This document shows, piece by piece, positions 1 through 12,300 of a stretch of 64,000 bases of DNA. Positions within the stretch are counted from its first letter, which is position 1. Each line of letters begins with the position of its first letter. The position numbers and the translations under genes are program-made. Under the pieces are notes generated by a model that saw only the letters and a program-made list of their open reading frames with translations, searched no databases and was not told where the DNA came from. The stretch lies in assembly GCA_946699065.1 (NCBI GenBank), contig CAMPDV010000114.1, positions 372,001 to 436,000 of the forward strand, written 5' to 3'. This stretch comes from Loxodes magnus. Its lineage: Eukaryota > Ciliophora > Karyorelictea > Loxodida > Loxodidae.

Positions 1-1218
1 TATTTAAGAGGAAATAGAATTAAATAGGAATAAGAAAATAGATATATTAAGTTTATAGGAAATTGACTAAATTATCAATTTCTAAGTATTTAATAAATAA
101 TCTTAAAATAAGCTATAATATAGTTAACTTTATTGCTTAGTATTAATCATTTGAAAACAAGCCTGAGAAAGAGAGAGTACTATGAAGAACAGTATAAAAA
201 TAATTTGTTTATCTGGAAGAAATCATTCTGGTAGATAAAGATGTTAGTAAACCCTTTTAGTTTAAATTAAAATAAATAGTAAATTGAAAATAAATTGATA
301 AATATTAAATTCTATTTGAATAATCTTCAATTTAGTATTTTAAAAACCTATAAAATAATGTAATCAAAGGTATCTAGCAATTTTAAACTGTCTGGTATGC
401 TTTATTTTTATTAAAGATTATTAATAATGTAGTTAAATATTTTTATATTAAGTGAATGACTTCTTTATTTATTTTTATAGAAATTTACTAAGCTAAAAGA
501 AATAAAATAGATAGATATTCCTGGCACTATATATATAAGGATATCTATTTAAGGGCTAAAATTAAAAAAGCATTATTTTGGAGAAAAAGTAGGAAATAAT
601 TTAATTTGATCAACTTAGAAATTTTATTTCAGAAAAATATATTTTCTTACTCTAAAAGAGCAAATAAATTATTTACCTGTCACTTACAAAGGAAAGAAGA
701 TATTGTATATTGAGAATAAGAGAAAAGAGCAAGAAATTTAATCTATTTTAGATAAAAAATTTAGCAAAGAAAAAATAATAAAATAAGCAATTATTTTTAT
801 TATTTAATCAGCATAATTGTTATATCACCAAATTTAATCAAAAATATAGAGTAAATTTTTAATAAACTTTTTATATTGATTTAAAATGATTTTTGAGGAA
901 AGAATAATTATGCTGAAAAGCAAATTAACTATGAATTAAAGTTGGATAGATAAGTATTTCGTTAAGAAAAATTTGCTTGCAAGATAATAATCAATTGGTT
1001 TTGCTTGATTTATAAAATCTTAATTTATTATTTAATAAAGCCAAAGTTTAAGCCAATATTATGCTAGCTATAAGATCCAATAGAATAGGGTGTAAGAACT
1101 TTAATAAATATTAGCAAAGAAGCGAATTAAAATAATCAAAGTAGCCTGAAATAATACTTATTTATAAAGTGGCTTTATTAGTTTAAGCTAAGCATTCAAT
1201 TAAAAGCTTATATAATGA
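1..1218 (+). other. AT-rich stretch with a weak possible gene end
   Basis: Reading plus frame 1 with TAA/TAG as Gln gives a frame that runs from the window edge to a TGA at 1216-1218. Several internal TGA codons would have to be Trp. The Lys/Asn/Ile-rich translation has few Gly, Pro or Ala, much as translated spacer would. A slightly better segment reads around residues 175-260 (contains PVTYKGKKILYIENKRK). No family is recognised. It may be the 3' part of a gene cut by the window edge, a decayed gene, or chance. Confidence 0.2.
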
Positions 1219-4200
1219 TATATATTTTATCTATTTATTTTACTATTTATATTCTTTTATAATACTAAACTACTGAAGATCTTGCTTGATTTCATATATC
1301 AAATCTTTAAACTTCTTAGAACCGACCCCAGTAAGAACACCAATTAACATCTTTGAGTAATTTAGGAATAATAGTTAACTCAGTGAAAATTAAATAAACC
1401 ATTATTTCTATTTAAAGACAAATCTTAGAATTATAGCTAAATAGAATCATAAGGCTATAAATAAATTACAGCTATATCTAATACTAGTGTATATAATTTT
1501 TGCATACCTGTATTACTAATTTTGCATACGGCTTTAAATCATTAAGTAGATATATTAACTATTTCAAAAATAACTATGCTTTAAATACATTTCCTTTAGA
1601 AAGTGATATATATTTAAATTCTATTCATTAAAGAAATAAATATAATTTTACTAAAAAAATAGGCCCCACAATACAGCATTTAGTCTAAGATTTTAAGAAA
1701 TTTGTTAAAAACTTTATTTCAGAAATCATTAATCTTAGAACAAAATAATAATACTAATAAATAATAAAGTCCCTTTAGATTAATAATCTTATTTATAAAC
1801 TATATAATTTAATATTTGTTTTTGAAAATATAATATAATAATTAAATAAAAGGTATCCATATAATTTATATCTTTAATGCTATTTTTATATTTGCAAAAT
1901 TGTTAAATTTTATTATATATAATTATTTTAATCATATAGTTGCAAAATGAAATTATACTTAGCTTTTAGGATTACAAGTATATCTTTTTTAATTTAAAGC
2001 TTTTTATTTAACTATATTTTTTAACATTAAGCATTAAATAGCTCCTTCAAATTGTTAAGATCTATTTTACAAAGTATTATGGAGATTAATTTTTCTTTAT
2101 ATTTATAAATATTAGTTGTAGTTAATTATAAATGCTTTATTTAAGTAATTAAGAAAATAACTTATCTTAGAATAAATTTTGAACATCTACAACTTAAAAA
2201 GTAAATCTTTAATTATTCTTCTATGTAAAAATTTACCTTCGTTTTAATATTTTGTATTATTTTGATTTAATGTACAATCTCATAGTCAAATAGTTATATA
2301 AATAATAAAGAGCCAAAACTATTTTATTCTTTCTTAACAAATGTAAGAAATAGTTAAATAATAATATGTAATTATCTATTTAAAGCTTAAAGTATTTTAG
2401 ATCTGTTTTTTTTAATTTTACATTCTTTTATCTATTTTATAATATTTTATTTCTTGGTTTAATTTTAAATATATTCATTAAGTTCTAAATAATCCAAATA
2501 AAATTATTTTAGTCATTTTACTTTTTATCATTTTATAAATTTATGAAGCTAGAAACTTAAATGGATTGCGAAAATTATGTCTTTAAAAAGATTATATTAT
2601 GAGTTTAGCCTTTCATTTTAATGTTAATTTTTTTGGCTATATTTCTTTATTTTAACCAACAAAGTTGAAATGAGTATTTATATTAGATAGCATGCTATAA
2701 AATTTTTTAGTATCTATTTTGATAAGATTTATATATATGCATTATTATTTAACTTAAATAATGTTCCAAACATTGTATCGATGCTTTTTAAAACTTTCGA
2801 TTATCTTAAGTTTTTAGAGCATAAATATTTATAGTTAAAGCTATTTTAAGATTTTTATTTTATCTTTTATTATATATATGTTTATTGCCGTATAATTTTA
2901 AGCGGGCGCTGAAATATAAAAATGATTTAGAGGTTCTTTTAGAATGCAGGATAATATTTGAGTGTAAAGAATTAGGGAAGAATATATAATAGAAAATTTA
3001 ATTTAGCTTATTAATTTGCTATATTTAACTATAATTTAGAATTAACTTCTTTGCTTACATACTTAACTATAAAATGGCAAACTAACTTAATTTTTTAGTT
3101 ATTTTTACTTCTAATCCTTCTTATATCAATCTTTATTCATTCTTAGTATGACATATCAGATTTTTAATAATAATATCAAATAAAAAATATTAGAGTATGA
3201 ATTACTAATGTCTTCATGCTTTAAAATAAAAATTGTTTCCTTTAATTTGCATAACCTTTTTTATAACATTTCAACTTTTTATTCTTGATCATCGTTTTTT
3301 CATAACTATTAATTTCTTTTTATAGATTTTATTATTTGCGTTATTTAGAGCTTTACTAGGATTTTGTCAAAATTTTATTCTTTTAATTTATATCTTCAAT
3401 AATTCAAGTATGAATTTCCAGATTTTTACTTTTTCTCGTTTCTTTATTCTCCTTTTCAATACTTTTGAGATTTTTCAATGGACACTAAAAATTTTTATAT
3501 TATTTCCATCTAATATATTTTTCTTCGGGCAGCTTAAGATTATAATTGAATTTATTCTTCAATATTCTTCAAATTTTTGTAAAATATTAATCTTTTTTTT
3601 ATAAGCAATCGAAAGATATATTTTTCCTCTTTTAATTCCTAAATTTCATTTTTATTTTCTAAAATAAGGAGTAAAAATAAGTAATTTCTTGCCTATAATC
3701 TTTCTCAAACTTTCATTTTTATAGGAAATACGTTTATGCCAATCTCTAACATGATCAGTCAACTTTTTTTTAAATTATGGGCTTCTAGTTACTAATATAT
3801 ATTTCTACTAATTTGCTAACTAAGTTTTTGAAGTTGACGCTTCCAAACTTTAATAATTAATTTCCTTCATATAAATTATGAATAAAAGCTAATAAACTAC
3901 CATAAATGGGTAATTCTGATTTGCTTAGTACTTTAAGAATTTTAACTCTCTTGCTTAAAGATTCTATCTTATGATATTAGTATATTTAAAATGCTTTGCT
4001 ATACGAAATAAGAGTACTAAAACCTCTTGCACTGAAATAATTCTTAAATTTATTATGCTTAATTCAGTATTTCTTTCTTGTAATCTCAAAGCTTATATTT
4101 TTCTTGGAAATCTGTATTTACTACCACCAAATTAACAGTATCATAATTCTCATTTATCTGATTCATTATTTTACAGCAAAAATGTAGGTTGACTATAGAA

Positions 4201-6222
4201 GCCATCCACTGTTTTTTAAATTAAATCTTATTCTAGTCAAAAGTCCGAAATGCATAGTTTGCTCATGCTTAAACTAGCTAGTTTTGCTTCTTTTATAAAT
4301 AAAGAAAGTAAATAAAATAAAGGCTATTTAATTAATTCTTTGATAAGCTCTTTATATAAGTCCTTCGTATATCCAATTAACTATTTAGAGACTTTTTAAC
4401 AACTATCAGGCTAAACTCTTCATACTTTATTTTATCAACTTTATATAGATATTAGACATTAGAAAATACTTTAAATAAGCTAATTTATATATAGTCCTTA
4501 AGCAATAGTAATAATATAGAGTTTCTGTAAGAAAATAAATTAGAAATAACTTAGATCATATTAGCAGGGCTATATTATTTAATGCATGTAGTGGAAATAG
4601 CAGAAAGGTATTTTGAGAACCATATTGAAATATATAATATCATTAAAGCTAATAAATTTAAGCAGGACTGATCAGTTTTTTATACCGATTATTAGAGGAC
4701 TCTTGACTTCTCACTGATACGTATATAATGAAAGCAGTACACATAACTAAGGCTAGTATTTCAATAAAAAGTCCAATCATTCATTTTTTATAATATTTTT
4801 AATCTGCAAATGTATCATAGAGTCAGACTATTATAGCAGTTAAATAAAATAGAGGGATTATTCCTACACATAACTGTATTAAAGCTTACTTTTAGAGTTT
4901 ATTCAGATAAAATATTTTTATTTTTTATCCTTACTATCATAATTATTATCACAAATAGATGTAGCAACAATCCTGTAGTCTTGGTAAATGAATAAATTTT
5001 GTGTCAAGTTTACTCTTTTATGATTGATAAGAAAATATCAGAGTTATGCATTATTTCCTTTATTTCCTATGTATAAGCATCTTAATTATAATTTTGCTAT
5101 TATTAAAAGAAGCTACTCTTTTCTTATAAAAAGGGAATCTTCTACATTTCTAAGATTACATGGCTTCCACATTGATTCTCTATAAATCCTATTATCGCTA
5201 CTATAAAGCATGTTAAGCAAATTATGAAGTCCCCAACTCTTTTTACAATATCTTTACCATTCATTTAATTAGGCTAGGATTAGCTTTACTCAAAAGATGT
5301 ATTTTCGCAATTTATATCATTTGGCTACTTTTCAAGCATTTCACATTTAACCTAAACATCAATACTGAAATCTTCTAAATCAGAGTGTTAAATAAAAGGG
5401 TCTATAAAAGGAGTCTCACCAGATAATGCTAAAAGTTCGTTCTAGTTTTATTTTAAAAGTTTTTATTTGCAATATTCAAATACTTTGACAGGTACAACAC
5501 GTAAGTGGTTTAAGTTTCTTCTTTAAATCATTTTATTTAAAAACTCTTATTATTTTATAAGAAATTATAGTCATTTGCCATTCCTTTATAATTAAACTCC
5601 TAGCTTCATAAAGAACTCTCACTATAGCTGCTCGTTCAGATAAGCTTACTCTCATAATTAAGTTCATACATCATAAAACTAACTGGTAATATATGTCCAA
5701 AGTGTATAGGAAATAGCAAACTGATAATGTATATAAATCTACTAAATTTAACAAAAGGTAATAAGTTATTACTAGTATAACATAAACTATATAACTTTTA
5801 TTATTAACCCTACATGCTTTAAAATCTATGTAAGCAACTAAACTTTTATCAGTTCTTTTATAGTATCTAAAAAAGAAAACTTATTATTTACTTTAAATCG
5901 AAGATCTAACTATAGGAAGTTCTAGCGATATAGATTAATAATAAAGTGAGGGTTTAACATGCTAACAAATATATTATGAATAAAGGTTAAGAGATAGTAT
6001 AAAGAAGTTTATTATATAAACTAGGAATTTGCTACAATTGATAATAAAATAATTGAACTAAATGGCTTAAAATAGCAATTATTTGAAAGTGAAACTTCTA
6101 TTTTATTTTTATTCTATTTCTAGTTAATTCAAAGATACTAGATATATTATATATGATATTAGTAATAAGATACTTTTAAAGAGATAATTTATATAATCGA
6201 GAATTAATTAATAAATTAAGTT
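1219..6222. other. Gene-poor AT-rich region
   Basis: About 5 kb without a gene I can defend. On the minus strand near 3400-4200 one frame gives a moderately protein-like stretch (contains LTDHVRDWHKRISYKNES) with both TGG and TGA at Trp-like places, but no start, end or family is visible. The rest is T- or A-rich spacer with no tRNA-like fold, no long direct repeat and no transposase motif that I can see. Confidence 0.35.
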
Positions 6223-7874
6223 TCATTTAGGATCTTGCTAAGCAATTACTGTTGAATTATCTTGCTAAGCAATTACTGTTGAATTATCTTGCTAAGCAAT
6301 TACTGTTGAATTATCTTGCTAAGCAATTACTGTTGAATTATCTTGCTAAGCAATTACTGTTGAATTATCTTGCTAAGCAATTACTGTTGAATTATCTTGC
6401 TAAGCAATTACTGTTGAATTATCTTGCTAAGCAATTACTGTTGAATTATCTTGCTAAGCAATTACCGTTGAATTATCTTGCTTATCTAACGAGTTATTTT
6501 CAATATCTTTTTAAACATTACTGTTGGTGTTTTCATTTTCAAAGAGGACTACATTTGGTTATACTTATACTTGTGAATTTTCTGCATTTAATTACTAATT
6601 AACAACTGTTATCGTGATTTCTGACTTGTCATTTGCCTATTAAATACTTTTGATTTGGTTTTAAGAATCAACTGCTTGAGTTTGATACTCAAAGTTATTT
6701 TTTTCCTGCTAGTTAATCTAATTTTCAATCTCTTAACATTACATCTATATACTTTGCTAATTTATGTTTTCAGGCTGAGATTCTGGCTCTTTTAAAGTTT
6801 AAATTTATTGAAATTTCTAATTTTCTTCTTTCTTCCTTAACCAAAGTTCTTATATATCATTTAACTATATCTTTGTTTCATTTTACTGCGCATCGGTTTC
6901 AAAGACAACTACAATCAACTACTCTACAACTTACTTAATTTCCGCTTTCTAAAGTAAAATAAGATACCTTTAACTACAGATTTTAAATGCTTTGATCATT
7001 TTAACTGATTTCATTTACTTTAACTAGAATTTATTACCCAATTTCCGGTTTAAATTATAAGATCTCTTGCTAAGCCACTTAGGAAAATCCACTACTTTCA
7101 TTTTAAGTTTCTTCCTTTTTATTCATAATATTCTCCTACTCATTAAGCTTTCCTGAATAGCAAATTACTTTTTTTTAACTGCATGTTATTCTTCTTTTTG
7201 CCAAAAGGCTTTATCTTCCACTATGCTTTTTTAGCTGCAAATTCCTATGCTGGTGATTTTATATTTATCTAAATGACTTCTTATTTCCCCTAGGTATTTT
7301 CTTGATTATCTTGCTTATTTTGCTAATCGAACTTAGATCGTGTTCCTTAATAGCTAGATGCAACGATATGCTTAGAAGCATCTATTTATTCAATATCTAT
7401 AAGATTTACATAGGTGTTAGAATCAGTTGAATTTCCATCCTCTTGTTAGTTGATTTGCTTTAGTATTTAGAATGGTCTTTTAATATTTTGCTCTTTATGC
7501 TGATTTTTCATGCTTGAAGGTTATTTTTATATCAATGAATTATCAGAACTTTCATCGCTAGAACTGCTTGAAGTATCTTAAATGCTGTCTTCTCTCTCTC
7601 TTTTGCAGGATGCTATAATTTTACCAGTGCTATGCACTTGAATCACATCTTAAGGAAAAATTACATTCTTTAAGTTTTCGCAAGGTGGAAGAGTATAATC
7701 CTCTAAAGTAAGATAAACTCCAGATTTAAGTCCAAATGAAGAAGTAATATGATGACACAAATCGCTCACTCTTTTCATAGCAACTGATACAGCAACTCAT
7801 GATCTCTATAAATGGGGCTCGACTAAACCAACTTCAAATTCTAGCTTGATTCTATTTAAATTAGCTTAGGCCAT
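6223..7874 (-). CDS. COIL: Coilin homologue (Cajal-body scaffold)
   Basis: Coilin organises Cajal bodies and snRNP/snoRNP maturation in the nucleus. The ATG at 7874 opens MAQANLNRIKLEFEVG, and residues 8-90 match the ubiquitin-like coilin N-domain: hydrophobic beta strands, then FGLKSGVYLTLEDYTLPPCE, the counterpart of the FGF-SSGAFLGL...LPPAES region. Residue 26, the conserved Trp of strand 2, is TGA (7797-7799). An acidic Ser run (SSSSSDESSDN) and a basic KKKNN stretch follow. A Tudor-like module comes next (FKPEIGQQILVKVNEI ... VVVFETDAQQNETKIQL), as at coilin C-termini. Two 16-nt GT...AG introns (7153-7168 and 6919-6934) join the three frames; without them each module breaks. The tail is nine copies of QDNSTVIAQ, then TGA at 6223-6225. 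Spliced length is 540 codons. The call is strong because both ends of the protein match the family in order. Confidence 0.85.
6234..6476 (-). repeat. 27-bp tandem repeat, nine units, coding
   Basis: Nine head-to-tail units of 27 bp (plus-strand unit begins cttgctaagcaattactg). Eight are identical; the unit furthest 5' in the gene (6450-6476) has one base change (acc for act). They encode a nonapeptide QDNSTVIAQ at the C-terminus of the coilin homologue and end two codons before its stop. Near-perfect identity suggests recent expansion, and copy number is probably variable. A standard-code frame on the opposite strand is a by-product of the 27-nt period. Confidence 0.95.
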
Positions 7875-10129
7875 CTAACGTATTTTATTTAATTACTAGC
7901 TTAATTAAATTATATCGATTATATCAGCTTTATAAGTCTTTTAATCTCTTCATAACTTACTAAAATACTTAAAGGCTCTAACTTGATACTAAAAGAGCAA
8001 GAACTTATAAGATGATTCTAAGTATATAAATGAGATATGTATATCTAACTATTCTATAAACTATTTAACTTAGAAATAGTAATTATAAGATATGTTTAAT
8101 ACCATATACAAATAAGTGCTTTTATATATAATATGCTTGCTTATCTTTCTTATATAGTCTATTTATATCTATATTTCTATTTATCATTGCTTCCATTCCT
8201 TAGTTAGAACCTGCTATTTAGTTGGGCTTCTAGTGTAATTATCAATACTAAAATTTAATCTAAGCTCTTAGTTATGTGTATTAGACTTAGCTGAGGTTTG
8301 TAGAGAGGAGGTTTTCTAGCCTTTATTATAAGCTTCTTTATTATTTATCTATGTAACCTTTGAAAATTTATTAGAGCTAATAGCTTTCTTTTAATTAGCA
8401 TTATAAGAACTAATTTTAAGTTTATTTAGATAGTAGGATTTAGATATTAGCTAAACTAAATCCTTAAGAATCTCTTAAATAGCTTAATTTATTTCTAATT
8501 ATAATATGTAATCTATATTTAGTGAATCCATATATTATAGTATGAAAACAGCTTGACTAAATATATTTAAATTAGGCATCAAGTAAATTAAAGGAAAATA
8601 GAGGATTGAGATCTAAATTAAGTAGCATCAAATTAATAAAAGAAACATTTTCTATTTCTTTAGGGATTCATTGACTAAAGTAATTCTACAGTGATTAAAG
8701 TAGAATAATTTTAAGCTTAAGCTAAATGTAGAAAGGAGGATTAATAAATATAATATGTGATATAAAAATCTTCGTGCATTATTTAAAAAAGCATAATAAA
8801 TAAATAGAGAGTTTATAAGTAGAAAGCTCTATAAAATAATAAGCCAATAGTTATAATTATTTAATCTTATAAATAATAGAGCATAACTATAATCCTTCTA
8901 TTTATAAAAGCTTTAAACTAAGAATATAGTAACTATGAAACTTAGCTGTTTATTATTCTTTACTATTATAACATCATTTAGATGTAAAAGTAATTTAAGA
9001 GAGTCATTAAATCAAGAAAAATAGTTTTTCATTAATAATATAAAGCATAAAGCAATTTAATAGAGATATCTATGGATTAATTGAAGTCAATTTCTGAAGA
9101 GTTAGTTAAAGAAATAGCTTTTAAGCATATAATTAAATAAAGAGCAAATCAGGTAATTGATAAAATAATAAACTTTTTAATATATCATATTGTAGTTAAA
9201 CAGAAAAAGGTAATAAGAATTAAGTTAACTATAAAATATAAACTACTAAGATATTAAAGCATCAAATAACTTCTTTAGGAAGAAGTTTAATAATTCTAAT
9301 GTGCTTTTTAATTAAAAGTTAGAAATATCAATTTAATTTGCCATTAGCTTATCTAAAGATATGAGTAAATTAAAAAAATTAGATACTTAAAGTAAACTGT
9401 ATTTTTTCAAATAAATCTAATATTTTTTATATCAAAGTTAAATTTAATTCAAGATGCTACTTCCAGCTTATAACATGAAATTAAAATATTTTTTAGATAA
9501 AAAGAAGATTTATTGCTAAAACTAGTAACGTAATGAAGATTTCTCAAATAGATTTCTAATAAGCTTTTATATAAATAGAATTGATTTATAGATTTAGTTA
9601 ATTACCTTTAATTAAATTAATGTTTAGAATTTACTCTTTCATATTTCTTCTAACTCTTTTGCTATTTCTATTTTTAGGCAACTTTCTACAGTTCAAAAAT
9701 TTTTGTTCACTTGTTAATTGTGTTTGGATCTATATTCAATTATTTATAACGTTCTTATATCTTTCTTAAAGAGTTTCCTGCTTTGATAATTGCTATTATT
9801 TCTATTTTCTATAGGTTTGTTTAAGCATCCATTATATTTATTTCCTCGCTATTATATATATGAGTATTTTTCTTTATTTGTGATATTTTTGCGAGTAATT
9901 CAAGGTCATTCATGTTCTATAGCTTGCTTAGAAACTCAAAATATCTTTTTTAATATACAGAAATCACTTTATTTTACTTTATTTACTAGAGAGTTAGAAA
10001 AGAAAAGTTTTTAAGACTCGTTTTCTTTTTTTAGACTCATTGGTTATAATTATCCTATCACTAGTATTTCTGATAAATTTTTATAATAATATTGACATCA
10101 ATTTCCAAAAGTTTGGATATCATTTTTTC
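7875..10129. other. Spacer upstream of coilin gene
   Basis: About 2.2 kb of AT-rich sequence between the coilin start and the end of the next minus-strand gene. I see no convincing coding frame, RNA gene or repeat. The first few hundred bases must contain the coilin promoter, but no recognisable element stands out. Confidence 0.4.
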
Positions 10130-10588
10130 TCATTAGTATTCCTCATATAGCTCTCTTATTTGAACTGCTATCTCATGTGGCAAATCATTTTCGGGAAATT
10201 CCTCTTTGAATTCTTTTATCTGCTTTCGAAGCTTTATGATTTTATCTCTTGCTTGCTCTTTCTTTTTATTAAAGCTTTCTTATTAAGATGTTAAACTAGA
10301 CAGTTGCTAGATTTGCTAGTCAACTACATTAAACTTATCACTTGGCTAATTTTTTATGAATTAAAGTGCGTTTTGAGAAACCCCATAAAAATGTCCCACT
10401 CACCGTCAAAAATTTTCATCAAGTGGCCTTTCAAATCCAACAGAGTTTTGCAAAATGATGTTAAAGAAATTTCAGATCTTCTTGCTATTCTAAAAGTAAT
10501 CACACACTTTACTTATATCAGAAGTAGTTTTTACCCTCTTAGAAAGCAGTATTTGCAAGATATCTTAAGAAATATCTTTTTTGTGCAT
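10130..10588 (-). CDS. Small unknown protein, helical C-terminus
   Basis: ATG at 10588 (MHKKDISQDILQILLSKR) runs in one frame to TGA at 10130-10132, 152 residues with no intron. The first half has a compact, protein-like composition (NSVGFERPLDENFWRWVGHF), with TGA read as Trp three times. The second half is a charged helix, probably coiled coil (FNKKKEQARDKIIKLRKQ, then acidic FKEEFPENDLPHEIA). No family is recognised. Gly/Pro/Glu content differs from spacer on both sides, which supports a real gene. Trp codons in the middle are not independently verified by homology. Confidence 0.6.
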
Positions 10589-11275
10589 TTAAGTATAAAA
10601 GTATCGTTAGAAGTATTCGAAGCTTTGATTTAACTCTAACTTATTTTTAATTTCGTATTATTAATGGAGGATTAATAGCTGATTGCTAACTGTATTTTTA
10701 CTAAAAATGTTAAATATTTATCATTCACCTGACTGTATAGTAATAAAACTAGTGCAAATTAAATTAGAAGTTTAAATCATAAATCAAGGTATTTAAAGGT
10801 TGACAGCTTATATAGCAAGGAATTTTGAAATTGGTAATTTAAACATTTTAAAACAGGATGTTTATACTTCTATTGGCTAAGAATCCTTCTTTGATTAAGT
10901 ATGCTTCGAAGTTTAACATGAACTTTTTGATTCTTTCTCATTAATATAAATCTTGCAAATGTCATAAAAAGCAGCAGAATCATTAATGTGATAAATTAAA
11001 AGATAAATTACGTAAGAAAAGGCTTTAAAAAGGATATTGTTATACTTTTGAAAGCAAGCTAATTCAAAAATAACAAGTATAATGGCAGGTATTTATATAT
11101 AATGCTTATCTAGGTGTAAACTTCTAATAAAATTAAGTAATAGCAAATATACCCTAAACAAGTATTTTGCTTGATAGAATTAACACAAAGAAAGTCTTTA
11201 TTATATAATCATATTTAGACGTTGAAGATTATTTAAAGCACAATACTCTTAGTTAATTTAATTATAGGATTAATA
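10589..11275. other. Spacer between two minus-strand genes
   Basis: About 690 bp between the CNOT2 stop and the small gene start. AT-rich, with no gene or structured element seen. Confidence 0.45.
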
Positions 11276-12300
11276 TCACAAATTTTCACAATGGGGAGAT
11301 CTCCTGATTTTTACTTTTTCCTTGGATAAGTAAACTTAAGGAAGTTTATCACATCTTACAAATTTCCACTATAGAGTATCTCATACTTAATTGTTCTTAT
11401 ACCACTTTCTATCTTAATCACTAAATCTTCATTCTTTATTATATCTAAATCATAAACTTACAATTCCTCAGCAGCTAATGCTTGAAGCTAGTCTTTGGGA
11501 AAGAAGTAAAATATGTATAAAAGAGTTTCTTCGTTAAATTTCTAAAAGTGGCTGTTTCTTAAGCTTGGCTTTAGTTAAGCATAGCAAGAAGGTAACATAA
11601 GGTTGGGCAATTCAGATATAGAGCTTTGCTATTACGTTTGAGGGGTTATTAGATTACTTGAAATTAAACCTTTTGATTTTTTGTCCATGTTGCGTAAATC
11701 CAATGACTATAATAGTTCTCTTTCTTCCTCACTCTACTTTACAAGACCTTAAACTCCAAATTACTATTTTTCCTTTTCAGTGTTAAAAGTATTATGATGT
11801 ACCTGAATCTAAATAAGATCTCCATCTTTAGAACTGTTAATATTAGACCTTGGAACGAATTCAGGAATATTTTTAATCTTAACCTAATTTTAAGATTTAA
11901 TCTAATTTTATTTAGCAAAAGATTTAAAAGGTTCCTAAGGAACGTAGGCATTAGCCTTAGGATTAGGAGTATATTTAAAAGTAGTTTATTAAGGTCTAAA
12001 ATTTTAAGAAATGCCGTATTAAATATTACAGTCTGTAGGAGGGATGCTCATTATTATCTAGGGATCTTCCATATATCCATAAGATTCTTCATATGGTATT
12101 GTCTTGAACATTCCTTCTATTTACTTAATAAACTTAGCAGGAGTTTTAGTAGATGCTTATGTCATGTTTGGGTAAAATGCAGGAATTTGTGCAGGGAACA
12201 TTTCTGGGTTAATGAATGGATCTTGTCTTAGCATATCGTTTTCTATAGTTTCATTCATTCCACTTGAAAAATTCTATTAGTAGTTTTATTAAGGAATCAT
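11276..12300 (-). CDS. CNOT2: CCR4-NOT subunit 2 (NOT2) homologue
   Basis: NOT2 is a core CCR4-NOT subunit (mRNA deadenylation, transcription). ATG at 12300 begins MIPQQNYQQNFSSG; the first ~215 residues are a low-complexity Pro/Gln/Asn linker. The C-terminal NOT box follows: ELPNLMLPSCYAQLKPSLRN, then FNEETLLYIFYFFPKDQ and LQALAAEELYNKEWRFSDQD. This aligns with the vertebrate pattern LLFYLYY...LQLLAAVELFNRDWRYHKEERVW. The exons are joined through a 17-nt intron (11445-11461) placed exactly inside LAAEEL|YNKEW; unspliced, the box is lost. The conserved Trp of (D/E)WR is TGA (11429-11431); other Trps use TGG. The TGA stop is at 11276-11278. Length is 335 residues, shorter than human CNOT2 (540) because the N-terminal region is reduced. 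A NOT3/5 identity is possible, but the WRY-type motif favours NOT2. Confidence 0.85.

Noticed and set aside
1-1218. A 405-codon open plus frame as a confident gene
   Set aside because: When all triplets can be sense any frame is open; composition and UGA frequency match translated spacer.
6234-6476. Regular short repeats as a CRISPR array
   Set aside because: The units are contiguous with no unique spacers, lie inside a coding frame and the genome is eukaryotic.
6252-6602. A 116-codon standard-code frame on the plus strand full of NYLAKQLL repeats
   Set aside because: It is the antisense shadow of the 27-bp repeat; the coilin frame on the other strand has domain homology at both ends.
11739-12231. 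Standard-code frames on both strands of the CNOT2 gene
   Set aside because: They are shadows; the ciliate-code minus frame gives a colinear NOT box.
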